Source of the DNA: a virus
Strand: one strand, 5' to 3'
DNA: 24,414 bases
Virus record (IMG/VR): IMGVR_UViG_3300044681_001142
Coordinates: 1 to 24,414 of that record
Numbering within the stretch: the first letter of the stretch is position 1; each line of letters opens with the position of its first letter. Positions 1-7,945 of this stretch are shown piece after piece. The position numbers were made by a program, and so were the translations under genes. The notes beneath the pieces are model-generated. The model was not told where the DNA came from. It searched no databases and saw nothing but the letters and a program-made list of their open reading frames with translations.

Positions 1-21
1 ATAAAAAAAAGAGATTGAACG

Positions 22-1170
22 ATGAAAACTTTCAGCCAATTTAAATATGATTGTTTATTTGAAGTTGCTGGTCAGGGATTTGCTAAAATGAGTGACTATG
101 ATTTTGAACGTTGGGCAAAAGCAAATCCTGCCGCCGCTGAAAGGGCTAAAAAGATTAGAGATCAATTTAAAAAAACTCAGCAGCAAGCTCAACAAGCTGT
201 TGGGCAACAATCCAAATCACCAACACCTCAAGCTAAACCTTCAGGAAGGGCGAGACAAATTGTAGGGGGTGCTGGTAGATTTGTAGCAAAAGCTGGGGCA
301 CTAACTGCAGCTGATATAGCTGCAGATGCTGCAATATCAAAAATTCCTAATCCTCGGGCCAGAGAAACAACACAAGCGGTTAAAGATCTTGCAATGTTCT
401 CATCAACTCCAGTTCTATCTACTTTGGGTCTTTCTGGATCTTCTGCTCCAACTGGTGTTAGAGATGTTGGACCTTATAGAATACAAAAAAGAATAGATCC
501 CGGTGATTCAAATTCTGGATTTGATAAATTTTTAGCCACTGGACGTAATAAATCTGGGTACACTTATAATGATCCCAATGCAGAAAAAATCATAGCATAC
601 AGAAGAGATCGTGCTGGCAGTAAAAGTCCAGAAGATAAGCCAATTAGAGTTGGCGCAGCTAAATCTGGTGGCCAAGTTATTCCTGTACGTTGGGGATCTG
701 TTGCTGGTGAGAGGCGAGTAGGAACACCGGCTCAATCCGCATCGACACAAGCAGTGCAACAGTCTAGAAGAATTGCATCAAAAGCTAATGTTTATGGTGC
801 TACTAGAGGATCTGGAATTGTTGGAACTGGAGGACCAACTACTTTCAACCAAAAAGCTAATACAGTTACCACTGGCGGGAAGACAGTACAACTTCCTAAA
901 ACACAGGTTCTTCCTGGTGGTAGAGTAGGAGACCTTGCATATAAGGGAGGCAAGGCAACTTATCTTGCAAGACCTTCTATTGCTTCTAGAGATACTAATT
1001 TATTCTCTAGAATTTCTAGAGCAACTGGAATTGGTGGCCAGCGAGAAAGAGATGCTGCGGCTGCCAACAGAGAACGCCAGCAAGCAATGCAAAATACTTT
1101 AAGATATAGACAGCAACTTGGTATTACTGGAACTGGTGTTTCGAAGCCTCCAATGAAACCCCTAAGATAA
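22..1170 (+). CDS. Basic protein with T4 internal-protein-like leader; possible capsid-packaged protein
   Basis: I do not recognise a family for the body of this 382-residue protein. The first 14 residues (MKTFSQFKYDCLFE) resemble the capsid-targeting leader of T4 internal proteins (MKTYQEFIAEA type), which the gp21 prohead protease removes after a Glu in an (I/L)xE context; here LFE ends at residue 14, although the next residue is Val rather than the usual Ala/Gly. The rest is rich in Arg, Lys, Gln, Gly and Ala with no hydrophobic membrane segment, which fits a DNA-associated or internal head protein. An Ala-rich stretch (about residues 83-105) and many Gly/Ser-rich segments suggest low complexity. 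The ATG at 22 is preceded by AGAGA. It ends 55 bases before thyX and is separated from it by a promoter. A packaging role is inference; a plain hypothetical protein is the alternative. Confidence 0.6.
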   Translation: MKTFSQFKYDCLFEVAGQGFAKMSDYDFERWAKANPAAAERAKKIRDQFKKTQQQAQQAVGQQSKSPTPQAKPSGRARQIVGGAGRFVAKAGALTAADIAADAAISKIPNPRARETTQAVKDLAMFSSTPVLSTLGLSGSSAPTGVRDVGPYRIQKRIDPGDSNSGFDKFLATGRNKSGYTYNDPNAEKIIAYRRDRAGSKSPEDKPIRVGAAKSGGQVIPVRWGSVAGERRVGTPAQSASTQAVQQSRRIASKANVYGATRGSGIVGTGGPTTFNQKANTVTTGGKTVQLPKTQVLPGGRVGDLAYKGGKATYLARPSIASRDTNLFSRISRATGIGGQRERDAAAANRERQQAMQNTLRYRQQLGITGTGVSKPPMKPLR

Positions 1171-1172
1171 GC

Positions 1173-1201
1173 TTGACAAATTTGAACTCATAAGCTATAC
1201 T
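1173..1201 (+). promoter_or_regulatory. Sigma70-type promoter for thyX-phoH-replication cluster
   Basis: A perfect -35 box TTGACA (1173-1178) and a -10 box TATACT (1196-1201) are separated by 17 bases. Transcription would begin near 1208, giving a short leader before the thyX ATG at 1226. It lies in the only non-coding gap of this part, so it probably drives the downstream tightly packed genes with unmodified host RNA polymerase. Confidence 0.75.
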
Positions 1202-1225
1202 TAAGACTTCAGAGAACGTAATCTA

Positions 1226-1897
1226 ATGAATTCAACCGTAAAGTTAGTTCAAGTAACTCCAGATTCGGAAAAACACATTGCATATTGTGCAAGGGTTAGC
1301 AACCCTAAAAATCAAACCAATACAAATTTTGAAGGTCTAATTAAGTATTGCATTAAAAATCAGCATTGGTCTATTTTTGAACATGCATACATGACTTTGG
1401 AAATTAATACTTCCCTTGCAATTGCAACTCAAATTCTAAGACACAGGAGTTTTACCTATCAGCAATTTTCCCAAAGATATGCTGATAGTAGTGAGCTGCA
1501 ATTAGAACTTCCAATTCCAGATCTTCGTAGACAGGATTTAAAAAATCGTCAAAATTCGATTGATGATATTGATCAAGAAACTAGATCTAAATTTGAATCT
1601 CAAATTCAAGATCATTTTCATGCTAGTATGAATCTTTACAAGAACATGCTTGATGCTGGAATTGCAAAAGAATGTGCAAGATTTGTATTACCTCAAGCAA
1701 CAACGACTCGTTTATACATGACAGGTAGTGTTAGATCATGGATTCATTATATTGATCTCCGGAGTTCTAATGGAACTCAAGCAGAACATATGGAAATTGC
1801 TGAAAAATGTAAATGCATTTTTGTTGAAAATTTCCCTTCAATTTCTAGTGCATTGAATTGGATTTGTTTTGATCAACCATCGCTTATTATCCCTTAA
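1226..1897 (+). CDS. thyX: ThyX flavin-dependent thymidylate synthase
   Basis: FAD-dependent thymidylate synthase methylates dUMP to dTMP using methylene-tetrahydrofolate and NAD(P)H, supplying thymidine for phage DNA synthesis. The 223-residue length is normal. The ThyX signature RHR-x7-S-x-R is present at residues 72-84 (RHRSFTYQQFSQR), followed by Tyr. Upstream FEHA (51-54) fits the conserved His region of the family, and the C-terminal part has the usual Arg-rich substrate segment (TTTRLYMTGSVRSW, about residues 159-172). It is the first gene after a consensus sigma70 promoter, as expected for early/middle nucleotide metabolism. It is very common in T4-like cyanophages. Confidence 0.96.
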   Translation: MNSTVKLVQVTPDSEKHIAYCARVSNPKNQTNTNFEGLIKYCIKNQHWSIFEHAYMTLEINTSLAIATQILRHRSFTYQQFSQRYADSSELQLELPIPDLRRQDLKNRQNSIDDIDQETRSKFESQIQDHFHASMNLYKNMLDAGIAKECARFVLPQATTTRLYMTGSVRSWIHYIDLRSSNGTQAEHMEIAEKCKCIFVENFPSISSALNWICFDQPSLIIP

Positions 1898-1902
1898 AAA
1901 TT

Positions 1903-2136
1903 ATGCCCACTTATAAATTCAAAGACAAAGTTACCGGCGAAGTATTTGAAAAATGGATGTATATGGCACAACGAGAACCATTTTTGGAAACCAATCCAAA
2001 TTTAGTTCAAGTTCCTTATGTACCAAATACCGTCAGCGAAGTTGGAGATTTCCAAAACAAAACTGATGGTGGTTGGAATGAAGTACTTCATCGGGTTTCC
2101 AAAGTCCCCGGATCAGTAGTAAAACCTTACAAGTAA
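1903..2136 (+). CDS. Small conserved cyanophage protein of unknown function (MPTYxF start)
   Basis: A 77-residue protein starting MPTYKFKDKVTGEVFE. The start recalls the FmdB-type zinc-ribbon family (MPTYEY...), but there is not a single Cys here, so it cannot be a working zinc ribbon. The middle is charged (MAQREPFLETNP) and the C-terminal half (DGGWNEVLHRVSKVPG) looks like a short helix. It sits five bases after thyX and six before phoH, so it is co-transcribed. I recall similar short proteins in T4-like cyanophages annotated only as hypothetical. No function is assigned. Confidence 0.75.
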   Translation: MPTYKFKDKVTGEVFEKWMYMAQREPFLETNPNLVQVPYVPNTVSEVGDFQNKTDGGWNEVLHRVSKVPGSVVKPYK

Positions 2137-2142
2137 ATTTAA

Positions 2143-2892
2143 ATGGCAAGAAAAAAAGCTTCTACTAATTCCATCTCAAACATGTCCGCAAAAGAGGTTA
2201 GAAGAAAAAAACCAATAAATGCTGATCTTTTACTTGATATCTCTCCATTGACAGATAACCAGGAAAAATTATTTAAATCATACAGTCAGGGAAAAAATCT
2301 TTTTGCTTATGGGTGTGCTGGAACTGGTAAAACTTTCATAACTTTATATCTTGCTTTAAGAGAAGTGTTGGACATCATGTCCAACTATGAGAAAATCTAC
2401 ATTGTTCGTTCTCTAGTTGCAACTAGAGAAATTGGGTTTCTTCCAGGAACTCATGAAGATAAATCTTCTCTGTATCAAATACCATATAAGAATATGGTCA
2501 AATATATGTTCCAAATGGAAAATGATGCCGCTTTTGAAAATTTATATACTGGACTCAAATCCCAAGAGACCATCAGTTTTTGGAGCACATCTTTTATTCG
2601 AGGAACAACCTTAGACAATTGTATTGTTATTGTCGATGAATGTCAAAACTTGAATTTTCATGAACTTGACAGTATAATTACAAGGATTGGCGAGAATTCA
2701 AAAATTATGTTCTGTGGTGATGCTACTCAAAGCGATTTAATTCGCCAAAACGAAAGGACCGGAATTGTAGACTTTACTAAAATTCTACAAGCTATGCCGG
2801 AATTTGATTGTGTTGAATTTGGGGTTGATGATATTGTTCGCTCCGGATTGGTTAAATCTTACATTGTAAACAAACTGAAATTGGGACTCTAA
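2143..2892 (+). CDS. phoH: PhoH-like P-loop ATPase
   Basis: PhoH-family proteins are P-loop ATPases related to superfamily 1 helicases; their role in phages is unsettled (links to phosphate stress or RNA metabolism have been proposed). The Walker A motif GCAGTGKT is at residues 57-64, after the family's LTDNQEKLF segment. Walker B is IVIVDECQN (161-169), followed by MFCGDATQSDL, the conserved sensor-like segment. The length of 249 residues is usual for phage PhoH. The N-terminal 25 residues are strongly basic. Its stop overlaps the start of the exonuclease gene (A of TAA/ATG), which argues for coupled translation. Confidence 0.95.
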   Translation: MARKKASTNSISNMSAKEVRRKKPINADLLLDISPLTDNQEKLFKSYSQGKNLFAYGCAGTGKTFITLYLALREVLDIMSNYEKIYIVRSLVATREIGFLPGTHEDKSSLYQIPYKNMVKYMFQMENDAAFENLYTGLKSQETISFWSTSFIRGTTLDNCIVIVDECQNLNFHELDSIITRIGENSKIMFCGDATQSDLIRQNERTGIVDFTKILQAMPEFDCVEFGVDDIVRSGLVKSYIVNKLKLGL

Positions 2893-3569
2893 TGTTTAAA
2901 CATATTGATATTGAGCTTCCAGAAATGGAATCTAAAACAATTGATGGCGTTCGTTATTATCCAACTCCTACGGGTAAAATGTACCCCTCAATTACTTCGG
3001 TCACTTCTAATTACAATCGCCAAGTCTTTAAAGAGTGGAGAGAACGTGTAGGAAATGCTGAAGCTGATAGAATTTGTAAAGAATCGACAATGAGGGGTAC
3101 AAATTTTCATCAAATCTGTCAAGATTATTTGGAAAACAAAGAAATACCTTTCATAGATCCGGAAACGGAGCTTATGTTTAATTCGGCAAAACCGTACATT
3201 GACAAAATTGATAATATTCACGCTATCGAAAAATCTCTTTATAGCGATTATTTGGGCATAGCTGGTAGAGTTGATTGTATTGCTGAATATGAAAATGAGC
3301 TTGCAGTAATAGACTTTAAGACTTCAAAGAAAATAAAGCCTGAGGATTGGATTCAGCAGTATTTTGTTCAGGAAGTTGCATATGCTTGCATGTACCATGA
3401 ACTAACTGGAAATGTTGTTAAAAAATTAATTACTATTATGGTAACTCCAACTGGAGATGTTAAAGTTTTTGAAAAGAAAAATTTAGGAGATTATATTGTT
3501 TTATTAACAAAGTATATCAAAAAGTTTGTGGAGGAAAAACTAAAAACTTATGGAAATAACACTAACTGA
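2892..3569 (+). CDS. PD-(D/E)XK exonuclease (RecB/Cas4/MGME1-like)
   Basis: A 225-residue single-domain nuclease. The PD-(D/E)XK core is visible: GTNFHQ (69-74) with the N-terminal His, GRVDCI (125-130) with the metal-binding Asp128, VIDFKTSK (139-146) with Asp141 and Lys143, and QEVAYACMY (160-168) with the helix Gln/Tyr of RecB-like nucleases. This arrangement matches phage and mitochondrial MGME1-type exonucleases. It lies directly upstream of gp33, gp59 and gp32, so a role in DNA end processing or recombination is likely. Its last 20 bases overlap the start of the next gene. Confidence 0.85.
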   Translation: MFKHIDIELPEMESKTIDGVRYYPTPTGKMYPSITSVTSNYNRQVFKEWRERVGNAEADRICKESTMRGTNFHQICQDYLENKEIPFIDPETELMFNSAKPYIDKIDNIHAIEKSLYSDYLGIAGRVDCIAEYENELAVIDFKTSKKIKPEDWIQQYFVQEVAYACMYHELTGNVVKKLITIMVTPTGDVKVFEKKNLGDYIVLLTKYIKKFVEEKLKTYGNNTN

Positions 3570-3813
3570 TTTTGAAGAAGAACTTAAGTCTAAGTTTTTA
3601 AATCAAACAAAATTTTCTTCTGAAATTGAAAATTTTGTAAAAAACGGAAATATTAATTATATTGAAGCTATAGTTCAATATTGCGAAAATCATGGGATTG
3701 AACTTGAAAAGGTTCCAAAACTTTTATCTAAACCCTTAAAAGAAAGGTTAAGGTGTGAAGCAATGGAACTGAATTATTTAAAAAGAACATCGAGAGCAAA
3801 ACTTGATATATGA
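3550..3813 (+). CDS. 33: gp33-like late transcription co-activator
   Basis: An 87-residue protein resembling T4 gp33, which binds the beta-flap of host RNA polymerase and links it to the sliding clamp for late transcription. Support is the segment INYIEAIVQYCENHGIELE (35-53) followed by VPKLLSKPLKERLRCEAMELNYL, the pattern I recall for cyanophage gp33. T4 gp33 is somewhat longer (112 residues). Position directly before gp59 and gp32 matches other T4-like cyanophages. GGAGG at 3530-3534 lies about 15 bases before the ATG, and the gene overlaps the upstream exonuclease by 20 bases and gp59 by 4 (ATGA). Confidence 0.8.
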   Translation: MEITLTDFEEELKSKFLNQTKFSSEIENFVKNGNINYIEAIVQYCENHGIELEKVPKLLSKPLKERLRCEAMELNYLKRTSRAKLDI

Positions 3814-4406
3814 CAGCACATGAATGCTATAGGACATATCTAGCATTTAAAAATCATTTTAATAAAGAAAACTTTGATTATTTTAAATATAAGGGAAAGG
3901 TAAATGCAAGCATAGAAGCATTTAATAAGAGGAAAGATCGTTATTTTTTTGAAAAATTATCAAGGCAAAAAAATGATATAGAAATAAAAGAATTTTTTCT
4001 TGCAAGTTTTATAGAATGTTCCGACTCTCAGAAGCTGTGGATTAGAGAAATTATAAATTGCGGAAATACATATTACAATTCTTGGAAATCTAGAGTAGAT
4101 AGTTTAACTTACAGGTTTAGTCAGGACATAAATTTACTTTGGGAACACTGCTCAGATTTAGATGAGCTACTAAAGTGTGAGTCCGGAAAACACCCACAAC
4201 TTCTTAAATTGCATAGCATAAATAAGATAACTATTGAGACTATGGTCATATTAGACTTAATCTTGCATTATGTAAAAAATTATGATAGAATACTTGAGGA
4301 TCCCATCTGGGAATTCTACAGCATGAGATTAAAAAAATATCAACCTTTTTTGAATCTCGATATAAACTCTTATAAAATTATTGTACGGGAGAAATTTGCA
4401 AAATGA
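3810..4406 (+). CDS. 59: gp59-like loader of the replicative helicase
   Basis: T4 gp59 binds fork DNA and gp32 and loads the gp41 helicase. This 198-residue protein is slightly shorter than T4 gp59 (217). The N-terminal HECYRTYLAFKNHFNKENFD and FKYKGKVNASIEAFNKRKDR (about 25-44), then YFFEKLSR, match the conserved N-terminal DNA-binding part of the family; the protein is basic overall. It starts in an ATGA overlap with gp33 and ends in an ATGA overlap with the next small gene, so translation is coupled throughout gp33-gp59. The neighbourhood with gp32 strongly supports the call. Confidence 0.88.
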   Translation: MTAHECYRTYLAFKNHFNKENFDYFKYKGKVNASIEAFNKRKDRYFFEKLSRQKNDIEIKEFFLASFIECSDSQKLWIREIINCGNTYYNSWKSRVDSLTYRFSQDINLLWEHCSDLDELLKCESGKHPQLLKLHSINKITIETMVILDLILHYVKNYDRILEDPIWEFYSMRLKKYQPFLNLDINSYKIIVREKFAK

Positions 4407-4612
4407 CTGAACAACAAGAACATCTTAAAACGTGTGTTGACCAGCAAAGAGAACTGGTTACAGAAATTCAAAATCTCAATAATCAGCTAACTACAAAAAG
4501 AGAATTGGCGCTTAAGCTTCAGGGAATTATCGAATATTTAACTGGACAAGGAGTCACTCTTTTAGAAGAACCTCAAGAATCGCAGGAGACAAAAATTTCA
4601 GAAGATGAGTAA
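4403..4612 (+). CDS. Small coiled-coil protein between gp59 and the DUF1825-like gene
   Basis: A 69-residue acidic protein. Residues about 5-50 form a continuous amphipathic helix with heptad-spaced Leu/Val/Ile (LVTEIQNLNNQLTTKRELAL), followed by an acidic, Gln/Glu-rich tail, so it is probably a dimeric coiled coil. It overlaps gp59 by four bases and the next gene by eight, showing it is a real co-translated gene. I do not recognise a family. Its position in the replication cluster suggests an accessory role, which is inference. Confidence 0.7.
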   Translation: MTEQQEHLKTCVDQQRELVTEIQNLNNQLTTKRELALKLQGIIEYLTGQGVTLLEEPQESQETKISEDE

Positions 4613-4946
4613 TTTTTTCAATTCTGATTTAGTGAGAAATGAATTGTCTGAAATAAGCTTTCTGCAAAAGAAAATTTTGCAGAGCAGCTTGTCCAAAGAT
4701 GCTTTTGATGACGATCATAATACTAAGCATCTTGAATTACTTAAAGAGTTGTTAGAAAAACAGAAGATAATGTGTACTAGGTTATCACTCACTGAAGATC
4801 CTGGTGCAAAAAAACTTTTTAACCAGTTGGGTAAAATATCTCAACCGTTTCTGAGCGGAGACTCAGAAATTTCGGTCCTCCAAATCTTAAAGGAAATGGA
4901 AGATCGGATAGCCGCCATGGAAAAAGCACTTGACAGCGAAAGCTAG
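4605..4946 (+). CDS. DUF1825-like protein
   Basis: A 113-residue helical protein resembling the DUF1825 family found in cyanobacteria and their phages. The N-terminus FFNSDLVRNELSEISFLQKK matches the family pattern GFFxSEIVQxE; the segment HLELLKELLEKQKIMCTRLSL (about 43-63) followed by an acidic dipeptide matches the second conserved helix; the C-terminal helix ILKEMEDRIAAMEKA fits the family end. Its function is unknown. The gene overlaps its upstream neighbour by eight bases. Its last codons contain the -35 box of the gp32 promoter. Confidence 0.7.
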   Translation: MSNFFNSDLVRNELSEISFLQKKILQSSLSKDAFDDDHNTKHLELLKELLEKQKIMCTRLSLTEDPGAKKLFNQLGKISQPFLSGDSEISVLQILKEMEDRIAAMEKALDSES

Positions 4947-4958
4947 ATGTGTTATATT
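4930..4958 (+). promoter_or_regulatory. Sigma70-type promoter of gp32
   Basis: TTGACA (4930-4935) and TATATT (4953-4958) are spaced by 17 bases. Expected transcription start is near 4965, leaving a leader of about 27 bases before the gp32 ATG at 4992. The -35 box lies inside the end of the upstream gene. A dedicated promoter makes sense because single-stranded DNA-binding protein is needed in large amounts. Confidence 0.7.
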
Positions 4959-4991
4959 AAAACTGTTCATTGATTACCCTTCAATACATTT

Positions 4992-5864
4992 ATGTCTTTT
5001 TCAAATCTTAAAAAACAATCTAATCTTGGAAGTCTTACCGCAAAATTGGTAAAGGAAGTTGAAAAGCTCAATAGCTCGTCTTCTAGTGCAGTGGACGAAC
5101 GAATTTGGAAACCGGAAGTTGATGGAATCGGAAATGGTTATGCAGTCATTCGATTTCTTCCGGCTCCAAATGGAGAAGATCTACCTTGGGCAAAACTCTA
5201 TTCTCACGCCTTTCAGGGAAACGGTGGTTGGCTAATCGATAACTGCCTCACAAGTATTGGTTCTAAGTGCCCAATTTGTGAAGCTAATAGCGAACTGTGG
5301 AATAGTGGTAGCGATGCCAACAAAGAAATTGCTAGGGGAAGGAAGCGCAAACTTTCATACTACAGCAATATTTACGTTGTAAAAGATCCCAAAAACAGTG
5401 ATAACGAGGGAAAGGTATTTCTCTTTAAATATGGACAAAAAATCTTTGATAAAATTCAAGCTGCAATGAAGCCTGAGTTTGAAGATGAAGAACCTTTGAA
5501 CCCGTTTGATTTTTGGCAAGGGGCTGACTTTAAGCTTAAAATCAAAAAAGTTGCTGGGTACTGGAACTACGATTCTTCTGAATTTGCTAAGCAATCGCCT
5601 CTTCTTGGTGGCGATGATGAAGAACTTGAGACTATCTGGAATAAGCAGTATTCTCTTGCTGAACTTGTTTCTTCCGATAAATTTAAGTCGTATGAACAAC
5701 TGAAGTCTCGTTTGGAAGTCGTTCTCGGAAAAGGATCTAAGCAAACTGCTGTAGATGAATCTTTTGAAGATGAAGATGATGGTCGTGGGTCTATCTCCGT
5801 TACCACCTCTAGTGATGATGAAGATGATGCACTAAGTTATTTTCAGAAATTGGTTGATGACTGA
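4992..5864 (+). CDS. 32: gp32 single-stranded DNA-binding protein
   Basis: T4 gp32 coats single-stranded DNA cooperatively during replication, recombination and repair. This 290-residue homolog (T4: 301) shows the structural zinc site: His72, Cys85, Cys93 and Cys96, with H-x12-C and C-x2-C spacings as in T4 and the central spacing two residues shorter. The core includes VIRFLPAPNGEDLPW (52-66). The basic N-terminus (FSNLKKQS) corresponds to the cooperativity region, and the tail after residue 254 is very acidic with runs of Asp/Glu/Ser, the usual protein-interaction tail. It has its own promoter and is followed immediately by an intrinsic terminator. Confidence 0.95.
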   Translation: MSFSNLKKQSNLGSLTAKLVKEVEKLNSSSSSAVDERIWKPEVDGIGNGYAVIRFLPAPNGEDLPWAKLYSHAFQGNGGWLIDNCLTSIGSKCPICEANSELWNSGSDANKEIARGRKRKLSYYSNIYVVKDPKNSDNEGKVFLFKYGQKIFDKIQAAMKPEFEDEEPLNPFDFWQGADFKLKIKKVAGYWNYDSSEFAKQSPLLGGDDEELETIWNKQYSLAELVSSDKFKSYEQLKSRLEVVLGKGSKQTAVDESFEDEDDGRGSISVTTSSDDEDDALSYFQKLVDD

Positions 5865-5871
5865 TTCAACT

Positions 5872-5894
5872 GCCCTCCTTATGGGGGGCTTTAT
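5872..5894 (+). terminator. Intrinsic terminator after gp32
   Basis: GCCCTCC (5872-5878), loop TTAT, then GGGGGGC (5883-5889) form a seven-pair stem with one G-U pair, followed by TTTAT. It lies eight bases after the gp32 stop and its T-tract overlaps the stop codon of the convergent gp53 gene, so it isolates the plus-strand replication cluster from the minus-strand baseplate genes. Confidence 0.8.
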
Positions 5895-6538
5895 AGTATG
5901 CAGGGACTATTAACTCTAATAGTCCTTTCATCTACAAATTCACTCGACTTTTTGTATAAAAATACATTTCTTAAATCCTTTTCAATTACAGAAACATATT
6001 CAGGTCTAAGTAAAATTATAGATCGTTTTTCATCATTTTTTTGAACTTCATATTCTAAATTAGTAATCGCTGTAACTGGATTTGCTGTCTTTAATATACC
6101 ATCTTCGATATATCTAAATACAAAACTTTGACTTACTCGTATACCTTTATTTAATATTATATGATTTTGGTTATTTCTAATTTCAGTGGTTTCATAAAAT
6201 TTTACTTGCTCTAATTCAGATTCGGTGTACTTTTCAAGCAAAAGTGAATACAGCGTTGATTGTGGAAGTGGCCATTCGTCCCTAACATTCTGGATTTGAT
6301 TTGTAACTAAAATTAGCCAATCTAATCCGGGGTTGTTATAATATTTTTCGGCAACTCTATCCGGCCTATCATCTCCAACTATCTGATAATATTCAAATGC
6401 ACTGTATGCCGCTAGTACTTCTTCAGGTATTCTAGCGTATTTGAATAAATTTTTTAAGAGCACGTAATCGTGGGAAGATGATTTATTGCTCTCTAAGGAT
6501 GGATAGTAAACGTTTGGTAAATTTCTAAAATAAGCCAT
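5891..6538 (-). CDS. 53: gp53-like baseplate wedge subunit
   Basis: gp53 is the wedge component that joins wedges to the central hub in T4. The 215-residue protein (T4: 196) carries the recognisable segment YYQIVGDDRPDRVAEKYYNN (about 51-70) followed by GLDWLILVTNQI, the LysM-like motif conserved in gp53 homologs. The N-terminus MAYFRNLPNVYYPS is also typical. The start codon at 6538 shares one base with the gp48 stop, so the two are translated together, and it is the last gene of the leftward block gp4, unknown protein, gp48, gp53. Confidence 0.88.
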   Translation of the reverse strand: MAYFRNLPNVYYPSLESNKSSSHDYVLLKNLFKYARIPEEVLAAYSAFEYYQIVGDDRPDRVAEKYYNNPGLDWLILVTNQIQNVRDEWPLPQSTLYSLLLEKYTESELEQVKFYETTEIRNNQNHIILNKGIRVSQSFVFRYIEDGILKTANPVTAITNLEYEVQKNDEKRSIILLRPEYVSVIEKDLRNVFLYKKSSEFVDERTIRVNSPCIL

Positions 6539-7941
6539 TAGAGCCCCACATCGTCTTCTTCTGTGTATGCGTAATCGTTAGCAAATAATGGAGTTAGTTC
6601 TGCAAATCCCAGTCTTAACACGGTTGAAACTGGATGAGAATCTTGATAAGCCGCCCATCCAGCACCATCTGGAGTATGATCTGCTGACATTTGAGTTAAA
6701 GCACAGATTTTTGGCTTTGGTAGACTTTTATTTGCAGAACCGTCCATTTGTTCATATTTCATAACAAAAACATTTGGGGTTTGCAATAAAACTGCTCCCC
6801 CTTGGGGTATTCGTGGAAGCATGTTTACTTTTAAAAATCTTATGATTTTTCTTAGTTCTTGTGCTTCTTTTGCTGATCTTGGTGATAATTTCCAGTTCAA
6901 TTCAAAAACTCTTAGTGATGGAGCCCTGAATAAAAGTTCTGCATTAGTATTTACAGTTTTCCCAGTTGATCTTGTTAATAAATCCAATGGATTAACTTGT
7001 TGACCAATTTTAGAAATTACCGAGGCAATAACATCATTCTTAATAATTCTTTGTAAATCAGGTCCACCAGAACCATATGATTTTATTATTGAACCTATAG
7101 CCGAGGCGCTTGCAAACTTAGAACTTAAAAATTGGCCAAGGAGAGTTGCATCTCCAAGTGCTCCTGGAAGCTCCTGAAGACCCGAAATATTACCAACCAT
7201 AGCAAATCCAAGGGCAGATAAATCTGAAATTCCCCACTCGGTTTTTAAAGCATCTCTAACTTCAGATGGCATTGGTAGTATTACTTCTCCAGAATACTTC
7301 ATTCCCCTGGGAATAATATTATTCAAAGATGCCATTCCAAACTTAGTAATAAACCCAACTGAAGGATTTCTTTTTGGCACAGATTCTAAAAATCCTTCTT
7401 GGGGTGGAGTATATTTTAAGGCTCCGATTCTTATACAATCTTGAGAATTAACTCTAGTCCTATCTGTTGAAGATTTATTTGCAACTAAGGTTGTTGGAAA
7501 TATATAAACAGATCCTTCTACAAACTGTGGGGGTAATGCTGGGGTTGCTTGAGATGCTATAGCCTTTGTTAATTCTGTGGTGTTTGGATTGCTTGTTTCA
7601 GTAGATAATTTAGACGATAGCGCATAACTATATTCCGAATCCCAAGTGCTTTCTTTTATCGTTCCATTGCTTGCATTGAATGTAGGAGCTACTCCAGGAG
7701 TTCCTAATAATTTTGCTCGTATAGAACTATCAATTACAGATTTCCATGAGCCTGAATTCGCTTGAATAAGTGATTGCGTCGCATCATAAGTCACAGGAAA
7801 CCCAAATGCGTCTTTTATCGAGACAATTTTCCCCGAATCTGGCCCAGACACAGAAACGTCAGCGGTGTACAGGTTATTCTCCGCTACTAGTTTGACATTA
7901 ATAATTTCGTTTTTACTTCTCGTTGGAGTTTGAGATGGCAT
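6538..7941 (-). CDS. 48: gp48-like baseplate tail-tube cap/junction protein
   Basis: gp48 sits on the baseplate hub and starts the tail tube together with gp54. This 467-residue protein is longer than T4 gp48 (364). The C-terminal tube-like fold is recognisable: RVFELNWKLSPRSAKEAQEL (about 344-363), then the helix KIIRFLKVNMLPR (365-377), then the strands VFVMKYEQMDG, and finally VSTVLRLGFAELTPLFANDY (438-457), a tail-tube signature in cyanophage gp48. The N-terminal half is Ser/Thr/Asn-rich. It is one base from gp53 and four from its upstream neighbour. gp54 is encoded separately at 9112, which supports this being gp48. Confidence 0.82.
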   Translation of the reverse strand: MPSQTPTRSKNEIINVKLVAENNLYTADVSVSGPDSGKIVSIKDAFGFPVTYDATQSLIQANSGSWKSVIDSSIRAKLLGTPGVAPTFNASNGTIKESTWDSEYSYALSSKLSTETSNPNTTELTKAIASQATPALPPQFVEGSVYIFPTTLVANKSSTDRTRVNSQDCIRIGALKYTPPQEGFLESVPKRNPSVGFITKFGMASLNNIIPRGMKYSGEVILPMPSEVRDALKTEWGISDLSALGFAMVGNISGLQELPGALGDATLLGQFLSSKFASASAIGSIIKSYGSGGPDLQRIIKNDVIASVISKIGQQVNPLDLLTRSTGKTVNTNAELLFRAPSLRVFELNWKLSPRSAKEAQELRKIIRFLKVNMLPRIPQGGAVLLQTPNVFVMKYEQMDGSANKSLPKPKICALTQMSADHTPDGAGWAAYQDSHPVSTVLRLGFAELTPLFANDYAYTEEDDVGL

Positions 7942-7945
7942 TTAC

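Noticed and set aside
532-759. 75-residue minus-strand frame inside the first gene
   Set aside because: Antisense to a gene with a convincing N-terminus; no supporting context.
5355-5806. Minus-strand frames of 129 and 79 residues opposite gp32
   Set aside because: Shadows of the gp32 gene; composition mirrors its codons and acidic repeats, and no ribosome-binding site or neighbour supports them.
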